A stretch of 64,000 bases of DNA from positions 7,192,001-7,256,000 of the forward strand of contig NC_065872.1 of NCBI RefSeq assembly GCF_933775445.1, given 5' to 3'. A program made the position numbers and the translations under genes. The DNA is from Argentina anserina (taxonomy: Eukaryota > Streptophyta > Magnoliopsida > Rosales > Rosaceae). Below the pieces are notes generated by a model, which saw only the letters and a list, made by a program, of their open reading frames with translations, was not told the origin of the DNA and made no database searches. This document shows, piece by piece, positions 36,401 through 51,500 of this stretch. Position 1 is the stretch's first letter. Each line of letters opens with the position of its first letter.

Positions 36401-39400
36401 TACTAGCATAGTATTGGCATTGCCATAATTGACCATCATAGATTTAATGACACTTACATACGAGATAGGAAAAAGGACGAAAAGAAAGAGAAGAATCAAG
36501 ATTGACAGTGTGGATGACATACCTAAAGTCAAACCTGGAAGGGTCATTAATGCACGAGAAGGATCAAAGAACACATCAAGAGACGATGAAGCCAAGTCAT
36601 CAAAAATCGACACAAAATCTGGTGGAAGCAATGGGCTTCCCTTTGCAATATATATAGCCCTCATAGCATACCTAAACAGTAAAAAATTTGCTCAGTAATG
36701 ACCCAAAAGATGCTAATAATACATAAATCACATAGGAAGACAACATTTTTGAAGGTTTACCATGAATAATGTTGTGCGCATTTGATAAGTAATTCACGCA
36801 TTGTTATAAGAGCATGAGTGACCATAACACCATTGAGCTCTACAACCTTATTTTTTATCGCAGGGACCTGAAGAGATACATATATAGGAAAAAAAAAGTG
36901 AAGGACATCAGGATAATCCAGAAAAGACTGATAAAACATGCAAGTGGCAGAAAGGAAAAGTTTCGGTAATTTGTTTGTTACACCTTAACTACACTGTGCA
37001 GCAAGGACCTTAGAGCCTCCTCGGCTGAGCTATAACTTGAATATGACTCGCCAGGAAGAAAGTTTGCAATAATCTACAAGGGCAGACAATCTAGGTCAAT
37101 TCCTCTAGATTATAACAAAGCATAACCTTTCTATAAGCATAATAAGGAAAGCAGAATATGATATGGAATATAATAAATAGCATCTGACCTTAATCGGATG
37201 GATCTCAAAATGATCAAAATAATACTGGCTACTCTTCGCCTCACTAAGAGATGTCCTCCAAAATGGGGCAATTTTCATTAATGTCTCCTCATCAAAATTT
37301 AAATCCATTGGCTGCAGAACACCGAGTAAAACTCAGAGTTGCTACGGACATAGCAGTAGTGGATGTAGTACTAGGATGTTTATATGGCATATTTTATCAC
37401 AACATAAAAAGATAGAATATCCAAAATCTCTAGAAAATAAAGAATAAACAGAATTAGAATAAGGACTGAAACTATGGTAATGATTTACCTGCAGAGCGAT
37501 AGACGAGTACTTAACTTGTACAACATTGGAACTGGTTGACAGCAAGACGATGGCAATCTTGAGTACATTATCATTTAAATCATTGAAGTCTGATTGATGT
37601 CTACGAAGCATTGCTGCAAAAGGAGCACCCACCCACTTGTGCTCCAAATTCAAGGACTGTGTCAATCCACGAAGACATGAAGATGAATTAGGGAAAAAAA
37701 AGTTGCTGAAAAGCATTGTATTAAACCTCAACTAAAAGAAACTACTAGAACATGACACGTAACAATCACGGACTTTCGGAAAGGCAACATGCATATAAAT
37801 ACTACCTGTACACTGATCTGGTTAAACTTTTGCTCATATGCAAAGACAGATTCAAAGTTAATATTCCCAATTCTTGCAGCTAAGAATGGTGCATAATCTG
37901 GCAGCTCCATATCTTCTCCATCCTTCAGAATCATAACATTGGAAAGATCCAATAATTAAACCAACCTTTAAATCAAGATGTATGGGTGCCAACACCCAGA
38001 ATTATGATGTAAAATTTGAAAGGCAAGATTGGTTGCTATTGCTGTAGATAGATACACTGGAATGTAATGAAAGGAAACTTGAATAGCATAAAGTGATATG
38101 GAACTAAACTTTTTACCAACTATGATCTTGCTGGAAACAAATGTTCATATTGCAGCTAATTCATGAAAACAAAAACACAGTCAGAAGCCATTTTTCTTCT
38201 TTTATTTATCTTCCTTAGTTTCTATTTCAGGATTTCTTTGATTACTGGGTTAAATAAGAGAACCACATCTCGAAGGACAAGTCAGCAACTTAACTTCAAA
38301 ACTATATACATAAACAATTTTTACAATTAGATCTAATTGGTTTGAATTGGATCAAATCACTGACCATGAGATCCAAAATTTGAACAGGGAAACAACTCAG
38401 CAATGGAGAAGAGACTTTCTGAATCACTGAGCATGAGATCTACTCAAATATTTGAGATTGATACTAGCTAAAGGATCCATGCAAAAGGTTGCATAATATC
38501 ACAGGTAATGGAGGAACTTGCCTGCTTTTCATGTTCAAGTAGATGAATTGTGAACTGATTAACTCTTAGTTGAATCTTCTCACATGACCGAAACAATTTA
38601 TCCCCCTTATGGCTGGCAGAAATTTCACAAAATCTTAAAACCCGGGTAGAACCGTCTGCATATACTTCAAACCCCACCCTCATCATGTCCATGCCATTAA
38701 ACTCACAAGAGTCACCCTTCTTGCCCCCTGAGTCTTTTCCCAATGATAAATGAGTGGTCAATCCGCTCCATTGTCTGGTTTTGTAAAAAGGCTTCCATGC
38801 TCTCACCTTATCCGAGTTAATTTCACGTAATACAAGACTATCTACAAGAAACAACAATTACACTACCCATCAAATTATTAACAACCTACAAAATTTAGGA
38901 GCTAATAAGATCATAAGTTATGGTACCCATGTTACAAGGGTACTCAAAACATTGTGTTTACATGACCGGTTTGTACATGGGTATACATGGGTATCAAAGT
39001 GGTGCTAAAGTTAAGCACAAATGTGCGCATACATTTTTCCAGAAACAATCATATCATAGGATGAGAAGACAAAATCCTTAATACTAAGATGTGGAAAAAT
39101 TCAGCGAAAAGCTCGATCGTATCCATGATGAGTATAGCATAAAGTGTCAAACAACACCAGCACAAGTACTTTGATGATAAATTTTAAATAGCTTCTAATG
39201 AGTATCAAGAGTTTGGTGAGTACCATTGATCCTGACGATCAACTTATGTGGAAGAGTCAAATCATCCCAAACATAATCAGTGCAACTTTCCGATCCAATA
39301 ATCTCTGGCTCTGAAGAATCCTGTTAGGTTTCAAGTAAACAACGAAAAAGGAAAATTAACACAATATTTACAACTTGTATCCATTAATAGTTGAGATATT

Positions 39401-42400
39401 ATATGTATAACAATAGCAGAACCTTCTGGTAGTAAGTTATTGACACATCTGGCAAGCAATTCTCAATTCGGTATGGGAGACTGACATTTGGAGGTTTATG
39501 GAAGTGTAAACCCAGAGTAGAGCCTTCTTCAACAAGATGAACAGACGCGAATTCTGTAACATTGCTTTCTAGTGCTGTCACTTGGTCCAATTTCTGCCTT
39601 TTGAACTTGAGGAAAAATCTTCCTAGAGAAGCAATGCATACTGGCCCCGACCAACCTAATTTAGATTCATTCAATCGAAACTGGAGATATATTGGTGAAT
39701 CATCATTAGCTTTTCTGTGCTTTTTCATAACACGCTCAAACAAACTGACATCTCTCTTTTTGTTTATCCCAGTCCACAGCTGCATAGGCACCCTCTGTTT
39801 ACTGTTTACAGGGATCATACCAACAGTGTCATCCTGTCCGGATAAACATGAAAGAAGAAACTCAGAACACAGCAGAGAGAAAAGTATAAAAACGAATGGG
39901 TAAGGAAACAAGCTAATAGAAGCTACATAATTCAAAAGAAAAACAGAAGGAACCACCAAGATATGTTGCAAAAAAACCTGCAAATAACATTGACGAACAA
40001 TGATGTTTTCTCCTGATTCGTTAATCACAACATGTCTTGGGACCATAGTTACTGTTTGTGATGGTACAACCACTTTACCCAACGGTGGTCCTGTTGAAAC
40101 CCCTAGCTTTGTAATAGATCTGATTCCAGATCTTTCCTCTGTTTCCAAGCTTATCTCCGCAAGTCCTGATAAAGCATCCAAGTCGATATGCGTCTCAGAT
40201 GCATTATCTTTCAGCAACTTGAGACGCATTTTGCTGGATCTGCCAATGAAGGTACATAAGATGTCCATAATGCCGCATGATAATAGGGATATACCAATTA
40301 AAATCACTCAATAAACAAAAGTTTGTTAACAATAAAGTATGTTACTTTAAGAACCATGATCTGGTTGACTTTGGAGGCAAATATAATCCAAATTCTGAAG
40401 GAATGCTGGACCCAAAGTTCTCTGCTTCATCCCTACACACATGAAATGGCTATTAAGCAGGCAGTGCAAATAAGTGCTAATAAATGCTGACTATATCAGA
40501 AAGAGGGACTACCTAGAAAGGGGCCTCTTATTAGGCACAAAGAAACAAAGGCCAAATTTTGTATCATTTTTCAGGGAGTATGATGTGAAAATAGCAGCCT
40601 GCAGATGCAACATAGATTAAACTTAAGCATTTAACAGTATAAAACCAACTTAAGTAGGGATATATCTGTAGAACTTCAAACTGAAATGACCAACATGTGC
40701 TTGATTGTTATTGACTAAAGAATATTGAGGATATTGTAGAAAGCCAATAGCCATAGCATAACAACCTCTAATGTGCCTCTGCTCCCTCGAGACAATCTTA
40801 GAGAAGCAGAATACTTTCCACCAAAATCCAGATCAATATCCACATATGGCACATCACTTTTCCGCTTCAGTAACTTTTTGACCCAATCACTACTGTTCAC
40901 TGGTTTGCAGCTTGATTCATAACCAGTCAGAGTAATAGTGAAGAAAATAATGGAAGGGTTGGCATAAAATTCAACCATGGAACCACATGATATGGTTGAT
41001 TGATTCTTATCATTGTCAGACACAGTAGTAGGAAGACCATCTGCACTAATTCAAAAGTATAATTTAGAATCTACAAACTAAGATATTTGATGGTGATCTC
41101 AGAAGGTTCCATACTGGCATTTCATTACCTGATTCACTTAAAAAGACATGTATATCCGTATGCAGTAAATTGGAAACACACACTGTAGGAAGGAGATAAA
41201 TTTCCTTCTGCTCCTGTAACGCAACTGGTGATTTGCTATTTTCATGGAGATTAACAGACCTATGAGGTTGTACAATAGGAACATTTCTCCTTGTTGTCTG
41301 AATCAGAAAATGCATGTCGTCAGTATTTGCACCTTCCGATATAAGAGTACAGTGGGTAGTGCTGAAGGAAGATTTCGCAGATTCAGTAAACAAAGCCTTC
41401 CGCACTTTGTAGCTTAATTGATCAAAAATTCCAGAGAGACAAACTGCCTTTCCACCTTTAAGATCATCTGACCATTCTGCTGAAATTGTTTTCTTAGAAT
41501 TCATTAAGCCATCTGGAATTTCAGGTCTAAAAGAGAATAAGAAATTGCCTGCAAATGATTCACCAACCATGCAGAGTTTCAGAAAATAGCAAAAATAAGT
41601 AGGAAGACGAACGAAAGCAGAAGATTACATCTATTAGCCAGACAGCACTGCCTTGCCTTCAATATGTTAGCATGCTAATAAAAAGGATGAGAATATTCAA
41701 AAACCCGAAAATTCAAGCATGGTAATAACAGCAATCATTATGAGGCATGAAATTCTTCAAAAAGAAAAAAATAGATATTGGCAATTTGATTTAATTAAAA
41801 CAAATGAATACCAAGACTTAAGGACCTCAGGGCCTTCTTTTCTTCACCAGGCAAATTAATAGCATCAAACATGGCCATGGATTCATCATATGTATCACCA
41901 GCATTCAGCACCACTGAAGCAAACACACCTTCCTTCTGCTGGGATCGTCGAAATCGTAGCTTTATTGACAACCCAGTTTCATTGTGTATTCTTATGAGAG
42001 GAGATATAAGAATTGACAAACCATCCTACAAACAGGAGGAACATGATAAACTGTATGGGGGCAATCCATACGACCAAAGAGACAGAAGTAATAATATTCA
42101 GAGGAGACAAAAGATGTAAGTACCTCAGATTTTCTTGAAACATCAACTATAACAGATGGTCCAGGATAAGTTTGTGAATCTGTTTGAAATTGAAACACAA
42201 AGTGGACATGTCAATGCAAACATGAGTAAATAATTCAATGCTGAAATCATCATCAACAACCAGAAAACAAGAATAAAAAAAATTAGCTGGAATGCACTTA
42301 AGAATTCAAGTTCTTCAAGTACGAGGTTGTCACCAACTTGAGCCCATCTCATCCAGTAAGTTTGATCATAAATTAATCCTCAGCTGTATTGGCTCTTCCC

Positions 42401-45084
42401 ATATATCTTGCTACTTTAGCACTAAGCACTTATCTCAATGGTTTAGGCTGGTTTCTCAAAGAACATGAAATCAAAATACTGAAAAAAGAAAATATGCTGT
42501 ATAGTGGAAACACAGCACACCTTTAAGTGACAGTATTTGTGTTCTCCAAGCAAATGCTTGAGCTTCTAGACGAGAGACTTCAATTGGAGATGTCATCAAA
42601 GAAGATTCAGGACCAGAAAGTCGGACTGAGACAACTGACGCCATCTCTGGAAGTTGCTTTTCTGGATCCGAGCACCTTACAGTAAATATATCAGTAAGGC
42701 TTGATCATTTTCTTTCGAGCACAACACAAAGTGATTATCAAATGTACAAGAAAACCCAAAAAGGACATGAAGAACTAATTTAAAAATTCCAGCCAATAAC
42801 ACATGTAAAACCCAATACAAGTCCTCAGTGCCTGGTCAAGAAGACTGCACTAATAGATACGTCTTTAAAGTCAAAGAAGCCATAGAGAAGTAATCAGAAA
42901 ATTAAATTGCTATCTAATCTTTATTTCCCTAGCTGCCCATCGCCAGATGATATAAGCCTTTCCTCCAATGAGAATTCTATTTGCATTTTATATCTAATTT
43001 ATTAGAGATTGAAAACTTTTTCATTAATGTAGAGCCTGTATAAATATTTTATGATCAGAAATTGAAAAATACAGCTCTTATTTGTCATATAGGCATACTA
43101 ATTCAGTACAACGGTGAGCTACCTTAAAATAATGGACGTAGACTGCCTTCTGGAAACTTTCACACTTTCCTTATCATACTGACAAAGAATATTTAATCCT
43201 GACTGGTTCTCCACCTGCCATTTGTAAAAAAATTATCATAAAAACCAGAACCGGGAGTTTATAAGTAAAATATATTACAAAGAAAGAGATAGGATGAAAC
43301 CACCAAGAACGGAAGCAGTGAAACAGAGAAAACTAAGAAAGAAAGAATTCTCCATAACTAGGTAGTACATACTGTTCATACTGTTTTAATTATAAGTTTT
43401 ACAACCCCTAAAACAAGGTCACATTAACTTATAAAGTCTGTGTTCTAGGCAAGAGTACCTAACGACTAAGCTCTCAGACAATTTGATATGACAGAGTAGC
43501 AAACCTTGCAACAATTGGCCCAAATCTTAGTACTTCTCACTGAGAAAGGACCGGCTAAATTTAGTTTCCCAATGGTAAAGAGAAGTATGTCCAATGAAAG
43601 CTCTGATAGGGACATATTTAACTGCAAGAACAAGAAATTCCAGTTGTTATGACAAGGATATATAAAGCGGACCAAACAAAAAGAAAAGACATATGAGTAG
43701 TAAAAAAAAAAGGTTTTTCTTTTCAGTTCATTTTAGTCCTAATTAAATGACAAATAACTGTTTTTTCCAAGAAAATCAAATGGTTATTGCTAGCATAGCA
43801 TCATTCATAAAATCACAATCACAATCTTAACCTCTTTAGTTCTGCAATGGATATGAACTGGTACTCCATGCGAAACAGCTTCCGAATTCTGAATTTGGAC
43901 GCTTGAACGATAAAATAGGCATGTTTCAACTGGGTGTATAAGTTCTCTCCTACAATCAAACAAAATAGTCAAAATGTACCAAAAGCTAGCTAGATAAGGA
44001 CTGAATTTGTCAAAAGCCACGATGATGAAAAAATAGAACCTGTACAACTTTTACAGCATATATACCATTTGTTCTTTTGAGCATCAAAGTAATATGCCAC
44101 TGCTGTTAAGGAGCTTATGACCCTAGATTTAGAAGGGAGAATTTGGATAGTAAGTTTGGATTGTTCGGTCCGGTCACTGCGACCACCAAGGATAGATATG
44201 TCTTTTGAATCTTCTAGTTCAAGTTTTGACTGTCCAGTTCCACCAATGCATAAACGAAGAAGAGGCACATCTTTTGTATCTACAAGTTCATGGATAATGG
44301 TCAAGGAAATTGTGTCAAATGTAACACCGATGCAAGGAAGCTTTCCACTCCCAGAAGTTATCCCTTCATCAATCGGTGGGTTTTGTCGCAGACTAGCCAC
44401 AGATGTGTCTCCAGGGTAACTATTTATCTTTATACCATGAGCTATAGGAATATTTTGGAACACCTTCAACTTCATCGGATTTCCAGGCTTTCTAACAAAT
44501 TCTGGAATCCCATCTACAATAGCAACAGCAGAGTCATTCTTCTTGTTCACAAGGTAAAAGGTCCTTTTCACCAATTGATTGTAGGGCTCCCAGTCAATGT
44601 CACCCTCATAACTTTCAGGCTCACATGAAACCGCTGTCCAAAGTGCCCCTGCATTGTCATTTGCACTAGAGATATCAACAAAATCAGATCCTCGACTGTA
44701 ACTCAAGCGCAATGGTTCCCCCGAAGCATTCTTGGCATGCAATGATATCAATGAGAACCATAAAGCTGATGATGTCCACCCCCTTTGATTGCTATACTTG
44801 ATCTACACATGTTTCAGCAAAGATTGCAACACAATGAGCAAAAAGGGGAAGAAGAAGCAGTTACTAAAAAGAAGACTGAAGCTGAGTAGTCAATTGCATA
44901 ATCACATTATTATTATATATTATTATTTATCATCTGAATTCTGAATATTCCTCTCTTTTTTCTGTTAAGGTTAATTTTTTATTTTTTTTATTTCAGTTAA
45001 GGTTAATCTTCATTGATACTTTTTCTCATCTTACTCAACGCCTCACCTTGCAACATAATAATAATAATAATAATTATAATTATA

Positions 45085-45116
<32 letters not shown>

Positions 45117-48100
45117 ACTCACTACCCCTTCCAGTCATGAAGGGAACACTAATGCCACTGGACCAAATTGTCTTGGCCAGTCTCTAGAGAGTTGGTCCGA
45201 AAGGTTTCAAATAAGATGGAAACTAGATTGTAAAATCTGGAGATGTGGAGTAACAAGTAACAATGTACCATACCATGAAAAGAGCACTTTCTCCCATAAG
45301 AGAATAATGAGCTGCACCCGTTAGACTGTACTTATTGTCTTTACCTTCAACTGTAAAATACATATGTTGATGGACATCCTGAATTGCCACTATTGCACCT
45401 GTACAGATATATTATTTGTTAGCTCAAATCCACTCAATTCTGCAACAAGACGAGTTTAGCCGTATACCATTAGGAACCATTGTCTCTAAACTATTTTTGA
45501 ATTTCTCATCACTCGACCAGTGCCTTCTATCTGGTTCACTGAGAATCTCCTCAGCAAATACCCCAGAGAAGGATGAAATCATAAACAAAAGCATCTGATG
45601 CAAAAACGCAAAGCAAAATCAATGACTCATTTTTGACAATATGAGACAATCAAATAGCACATAACACACTGATTCGAATTTCAAAAGTGTCCAGAGAAAC
45701 ATATGCTTGTTCACCTGTATTTGAGATAGAGATATTGTAACATCGAAACGTGAAATAGTTCCACCTCCAACCCAAACTTCATTTAAAGGCTTCTCAACTG
45801 ATATGAAGACAGTTCCGTCCTCCTGTCTTGATACGCTCTCACCAGAGGCTAGTTCTTGACCCGTCAGGATATATTTTTGATGACTTAATTGAAATGCCTC
45901 ATGCAGAGAACTATGTTCAGAGAGTTTTTCTTGTGAGCAAGGACCTCTTGAACTACTTGCATTATTAACAGGATGAATCTCATCCATGTGCTGAGAACCT
46001 GTAGACACTCCTGATGCAACATGAGATGGAGGAACTTTTGATGGGGCAAAAGGAACATGAGAACTTTGGATTTGGTTTCCCAGATTTTCTACAAGGACCT
46101 GAGAAAGGATTGATACGCGAGAAAGCTTAAATGTAAATTTTCTTCGCATGTTTTCCAACTCAACTTTCAAATGGGCATCAATCTCAAACACGAGTTCCTG
46201 TACAGCACCTGCAAAGTGAAAAGCTCTTTACTTATTAATATAGTGAGTGTGCATCTTTATTTAAAAAAAAAAGGTTAAAAAATAGTGAGTGTGCATCTGA
46301 AACTGCTGTGGAAAAAAGTTGCATACCATGCTCCTCCTGAATCACAAGAGCACAAGAAAAGCGAGAAATATCTAAGATAAAAGCTTCCTTCTGGCCCCCA
46401 TTGACCTGTGGAGATGTACAAGGAATCTCTTGCATACAGTTCTTATCAGAGTGACTATCTGGTCTAGTCATATTTACACCAGTATCAGCTTCTTTGATGC
46501 GCTTACCTTCTTCAACATGCTTATCAGATGATTCTTTGATGCGCGTCTCTTCTTCAATGTGCTTATCAGATGATTGTATGCCGGACAAAATATTTGAGAA
46601 GCAATAAAGATATGAAGAATAACATAGCAATAAGATAGCCAAAGCTGTCGTTTCAAGGAAAAGAAAACCACCCTGCCAAGTAGCATCACAAGTCACTTCT
46701 ATGAAAAGGACTTAAATATCAGGCATAAGGAATGCATACAACAGGTTCTATCTAACATCATTAAAATTTGTATATCTTAGCAATCCATTATTTATTTAAC
46801 CTGATGGGCTGACATCATTTCATCTACAAGTTTGTGTTTTACTTGCATCACCTGAATTTCGCAACTAATTCTCTGAAATTCACCACCAACAGAAACTGAT
46901 GACAACAACTTATTTAACTGATGTGCCTCATTAACAACATTCTTTCCTGAGCACCTTCCCATATAAATCTTACCCAGTGCAAGATTTACAAGTAACCAAT
47001 GGTTTGAGTCAGGTGGTTGAATATTTGAAGCCAATTCTGACTTTTGAATGAAGCTATAGGTCTGAAGATCTGAGTTCCCCGAATTAGTTTCTGGGTGCTC
47101 TGTTGCACCCACAGAATTTGTACCTAATGTGTTGCTAACAGAGCGAATAGATGGGCAGTTCTTAGACAGGATCAGTGACAAATTGAGTACACAACTAGAA
47201 AGTGATAGTTGATATTTGCGGTCAAGAGGTTGCAATAGCAGATCACCAAGTACAGTCTGATCAGTACCTTTGCCTCTGCCGTTGTTATATTTAAAACTTG
47301 ACAACTGGATCTCTGAGATATTAGAAACAAGTATCAATTTTCCATCTTTGCAAGACATATCAATACTCGTGTGATCAACTGAAATCCAAATTCCAAAATC
47401 AGGCAAGTCATGCTCCGAAAACTGTTTGCTACTTGAAGCATCAGAGGTTACTCGGCAGCTCCTCACACTATCACTCTTCCTAGAACCGTGAACAATTATA
47501 TCTATCGACTTGATTTTGAAGGTCCCATTAGTTGAAAATAGGATACTGCTATAATTCAATGGAAGTTCACGTGTTGTAATCTCCTCTTTCTCTGATTCAG
47601 CATTCAACCACTGTTGCTTTGCAAAAACACGCCTGTGCACACTGATTGATGCCAAATGTCTAAATGAATATGATACTGCAGAAGATAAATTTGCAAGCAC
47701 CTGTCAAAAAGATCTTTCTTTAGTCATAAGAAATTGGTATGTACTATGTAATGAAATCAATCTAGAATTGAATTTTGATATTCTGGTCCTCTTGAAAGTG
47801 TCACTATTATTAGTAACCAAAGTTACGACACCAATAAAAGGAAGACATTTGGTGAGGGAGCAAGGCTACTCTAAAAAGGAAAATAGTACATAGGAACTAT
47901 TAAACAACAAAAACTAACACGGAATATCAAATTTCACACATACTAGATGCGTCAACCCCCAACAAAAGCATATTGTGTCCTCCTTCCAAGTACACAACAT
48001 CAAAATATAACCTCATTATACATTAAGAAAAGGTGAAAATTGAAGTTCAGTACTAGTACATTTCAGAAGTTCAGCTGTTTCATTTATGATATCTATGCTA

Positions 48101-48463
48101 GTATAATGAACAATAACAAAATAAAATCAATACTAAGAAAAAGAAATAGATCTTAGCCAGGCAGCAAAATGAACACGCACCTGAAAGAGAATATCAAACT
48201 CATCCATATACGATAAGATAGTGAATCCTTCAGTTTTCCCAAACAAAGCTGCAGAGAAAGCAATTACATTTGTGCTAAATGAATGAACATACTCCCTGCA
48301 AAATAAAGATTTCCAACTGTCAGGACAGGACATACAATTATTGTTCTGTTAGACACAATTTATTCACTTCTGTGTTTTTTTTTTTGGCAAATTAATCACT
48401 ACTATTTTTAGAGGTGAGGGAAATTAAAAGGTTGAAACTTAACTTTGCTAACACGAAGTATAA

Positions 48464-48504
<41 letters not shown>

Positions 48505-51500
48505 TGGAAAAGAAATTCAGCTCCTGGTGTGAATAAAATCTTTAATGCAGTCTAGAAATAAAAAAGTACCAGAAACAATTAAAAAAAATGTGTTATGACT
48601 GGAAAAAAAAATTAAAAAAAGGTCATAAAAGTAACAATCAAGCAAGCATCATATAAACACTTTTGAAAATTGTAGAGAATATCCCGAGAGTGTGATAAAA
48701 ACTCCACAAGAGAAAATATAATCCGGAGCATCACAACAAAGTCCTACCTGGAGTATAACAATTGTAAAGTCATTGGCTTAGAAACCAAAACTTGGCGTTG
48801 TTGTTTTCCTGCTGCAGAAACCAAGCAGACATCTAAACCATCGACTCGTATGTAGGAACCAAGAGACTTCCCACCCTGAGCTTGATACTTCCCATTATTA
48901 GATTTAGAGATATCAATCACCAGAGGCTGGTCCATCCTGAGGCACTCTAGTTCCACATCATCATATGCTGAGGGGCCAGCAAATGAAACAAAATCAAACT
49001 TTGATGTTGGCCAAACAGCAGCTTCAATTTGGTGCACATCAACTGCAAGCTGAAGATCGTCCTGAATACATACATGATTTGTCTCTTTGTTGCCACTGAT
49101 GAAATTCTTCCCCAATGACATGAGGACATGAGGACCAGCAATAAATGCTCCTAGTTGAACATGTTTCTTTGGAAGCATCTCAAGCAATGCTATTTCTAAA
49201 CTTGTTGCATAGAACTTGTATTTGCTAACCAGACTGATTTCTGATTTATTCTCACTGGTTCTTGGAGAAAGCGGAACACCGGACGACTGACCATTCGCGT
49301 CTGCCCAGCATAGTTGTATCTGCCTAAATAGCAGAGACAATGATACTACTGATGAATATCCTAACACAAGATTCAACTTTCCCAGGATAAAAAAGAACTT
49401 CCAGAAACCAGAATCCGATGTTTTCAGGTCTGGATATCTCAAGTAGTTTTTATATTCACAAAGAAGGAACGGAGTTTACGAGTACTGAATTTCACTTTTT
49501 CCAAACTTATCGCACTCACTTCTCCAATCCAACCACATATCTTTCAGAAATGAGAAACAAGAACCTTCCTCATTATCAGCAGAATCGGTTTCATAAGTTT
49601 CTAAAAGTGGAAATATTTCTGCCGGCTCACCCCAAAGAATATTCTTCCAATTATCATTGCTCTCCTTCCAATGTGCTTCCATAGAACTAAAAGATAATTT
49701 TGAATTGCTTTTTTTAACAGGAGCTTCCATAAGAGATGAGGATCTGACCTTCAATTGCCCACAAGATATAAGTAAAGACTCTTCACATATGTCCTCTGCA
49801 TATTTTAATAATAGTGCATCAACTGAAAGACGAAATGAAAGTGCATCTGAGTAAGTGATCCCAAGATGTGATTTTAACCTTTCATTTACTAAGAGTTGAA
49901 TTTCATTTCTATGAGAAAGAGTGATTTGAACTCTTCTGAGCATCACACTGAAGCAAAATTGCGTACATGGACCTTCAGAAACAATATCCAGATCTGCACT
50001 CTTTGGATCATTGGCTAATATTTTCCTAAAAACGAAGGGGTGCATAACAAAAAAGACCACCTGGCTCAAAAATCTCCAGGTACAAGTTAGTAGTGGAAGG
50101 AATATGAGAAGGAAGTTGAAAATTGTAGTCATAAATGATTTTTGGGAACTATACTGGGGACACTGAACATTTGATGCTGCTCTATTACGGGCTACTCTCC
50201 ATGCCTGTGCAATAGCTTCGGCTGGCAGCTCTTTCTCAATATCAGAAATCACCTTCCATTGGTTTTTAACAGAACTCAGAAGCATCTTGTCCTCATAGAT
50301 TCTAATAGCTGATCTCTTTAGTAACTGGTCATCATAATATCCAAATAGCATCAGCAAATACTCATAAGCATTGACATAGCGTAGCCAGAAACAAACAACA
50401 GCAGCTGACTTTTGCAACGACCATCTAGGAGCTAAAGTCATAGTGCCAATTCTACTCGCAGCTAGCTTCCACAGTTGTCTGCCATCTCTAGCACAATGTG
50501 ACTCTTGCGATGATGCTTCAGTGAATGCCAAATACAAAGAAACATCATCCGGAGAAAACGAAAAATGCATTTCAGGGACTCTAAGATTGATGCCCGCGGG
50601 CTGAAAATCATTCAACTTTATGCCAGTGCACAATTCAGTCAACAACAAGACGCGCTTGAGCTGACCGTCCCTTTTAAAGCCAACCTCACAACCACTACCT
50701 ACTATAGCATACGAGATCTCCTTCACAGGTACAAAGACTGTACCAAAAAGACCTCGAAGAAAACACGCATGATCAACATACTGAGGATCCACATTAATAT
50801 CTTCTATATCCAGTGAGCAAACAAACGAGTCATTTAACATCGGAACCTGGACTTGGACACTAACATCATGCACTTGAAGCTGACAGTGTGTCAGCAACAC
50901 ATTCAAAAGAGATGTTTTGAAGTTACTTTTCGGAGCCTCCAAAGTAGCCATAAGCTTTTCTAGAAAAGCATGCACATCACTCCCCTGAAAATCCAGCCAT
51001 AAACCACAGTAATTCTCCGATTCAATGTCACATTCACCACTCAAAGTAAGCAACCAATTCTTTTCCTTATTCATTTTTCACCTAACTACAGTAAAAAATG
51101 GAAATTAAACCTGGTAAATCAAACTTAAAAGCCAGAATATTTACCTGAGGATCAATCTCAGAAAGCTTCGTCTTCTTCTTTTTCTTCATATCATCTGCAA
51201 CTGTACTTGTTCCACTTCGCTCCTTCTTCACCTCCCTTTAAATTTTCAAACGAAAATAATAAAGCTCACGATCAAAACAATGCAGAGAGATAATCGAATT
51301 ACAGTGAGCGAGTTAGTGACTCACCGAGTCGAGAGCACAACTCGGACGCCATGAAACTCAACGGAAAACGCAGGAGCGAGCCAATTCGAGAACCGAAGGC
51401 TACACTGTTCGACGCTCACCTCCACACACGAAAACCGGTCCGACTCATCCCCGAGCCGGTTCAGTGCCGCCGCGTCGAACCGGAGCTTCCTAGCGACCGC

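Noticed and set aside
39399..40307. Single 302-codon exon
   Set aside because: Contains an in-frame intron (39834-39977); family similarity stops at CYLQ and resumes at DDTVGMI.
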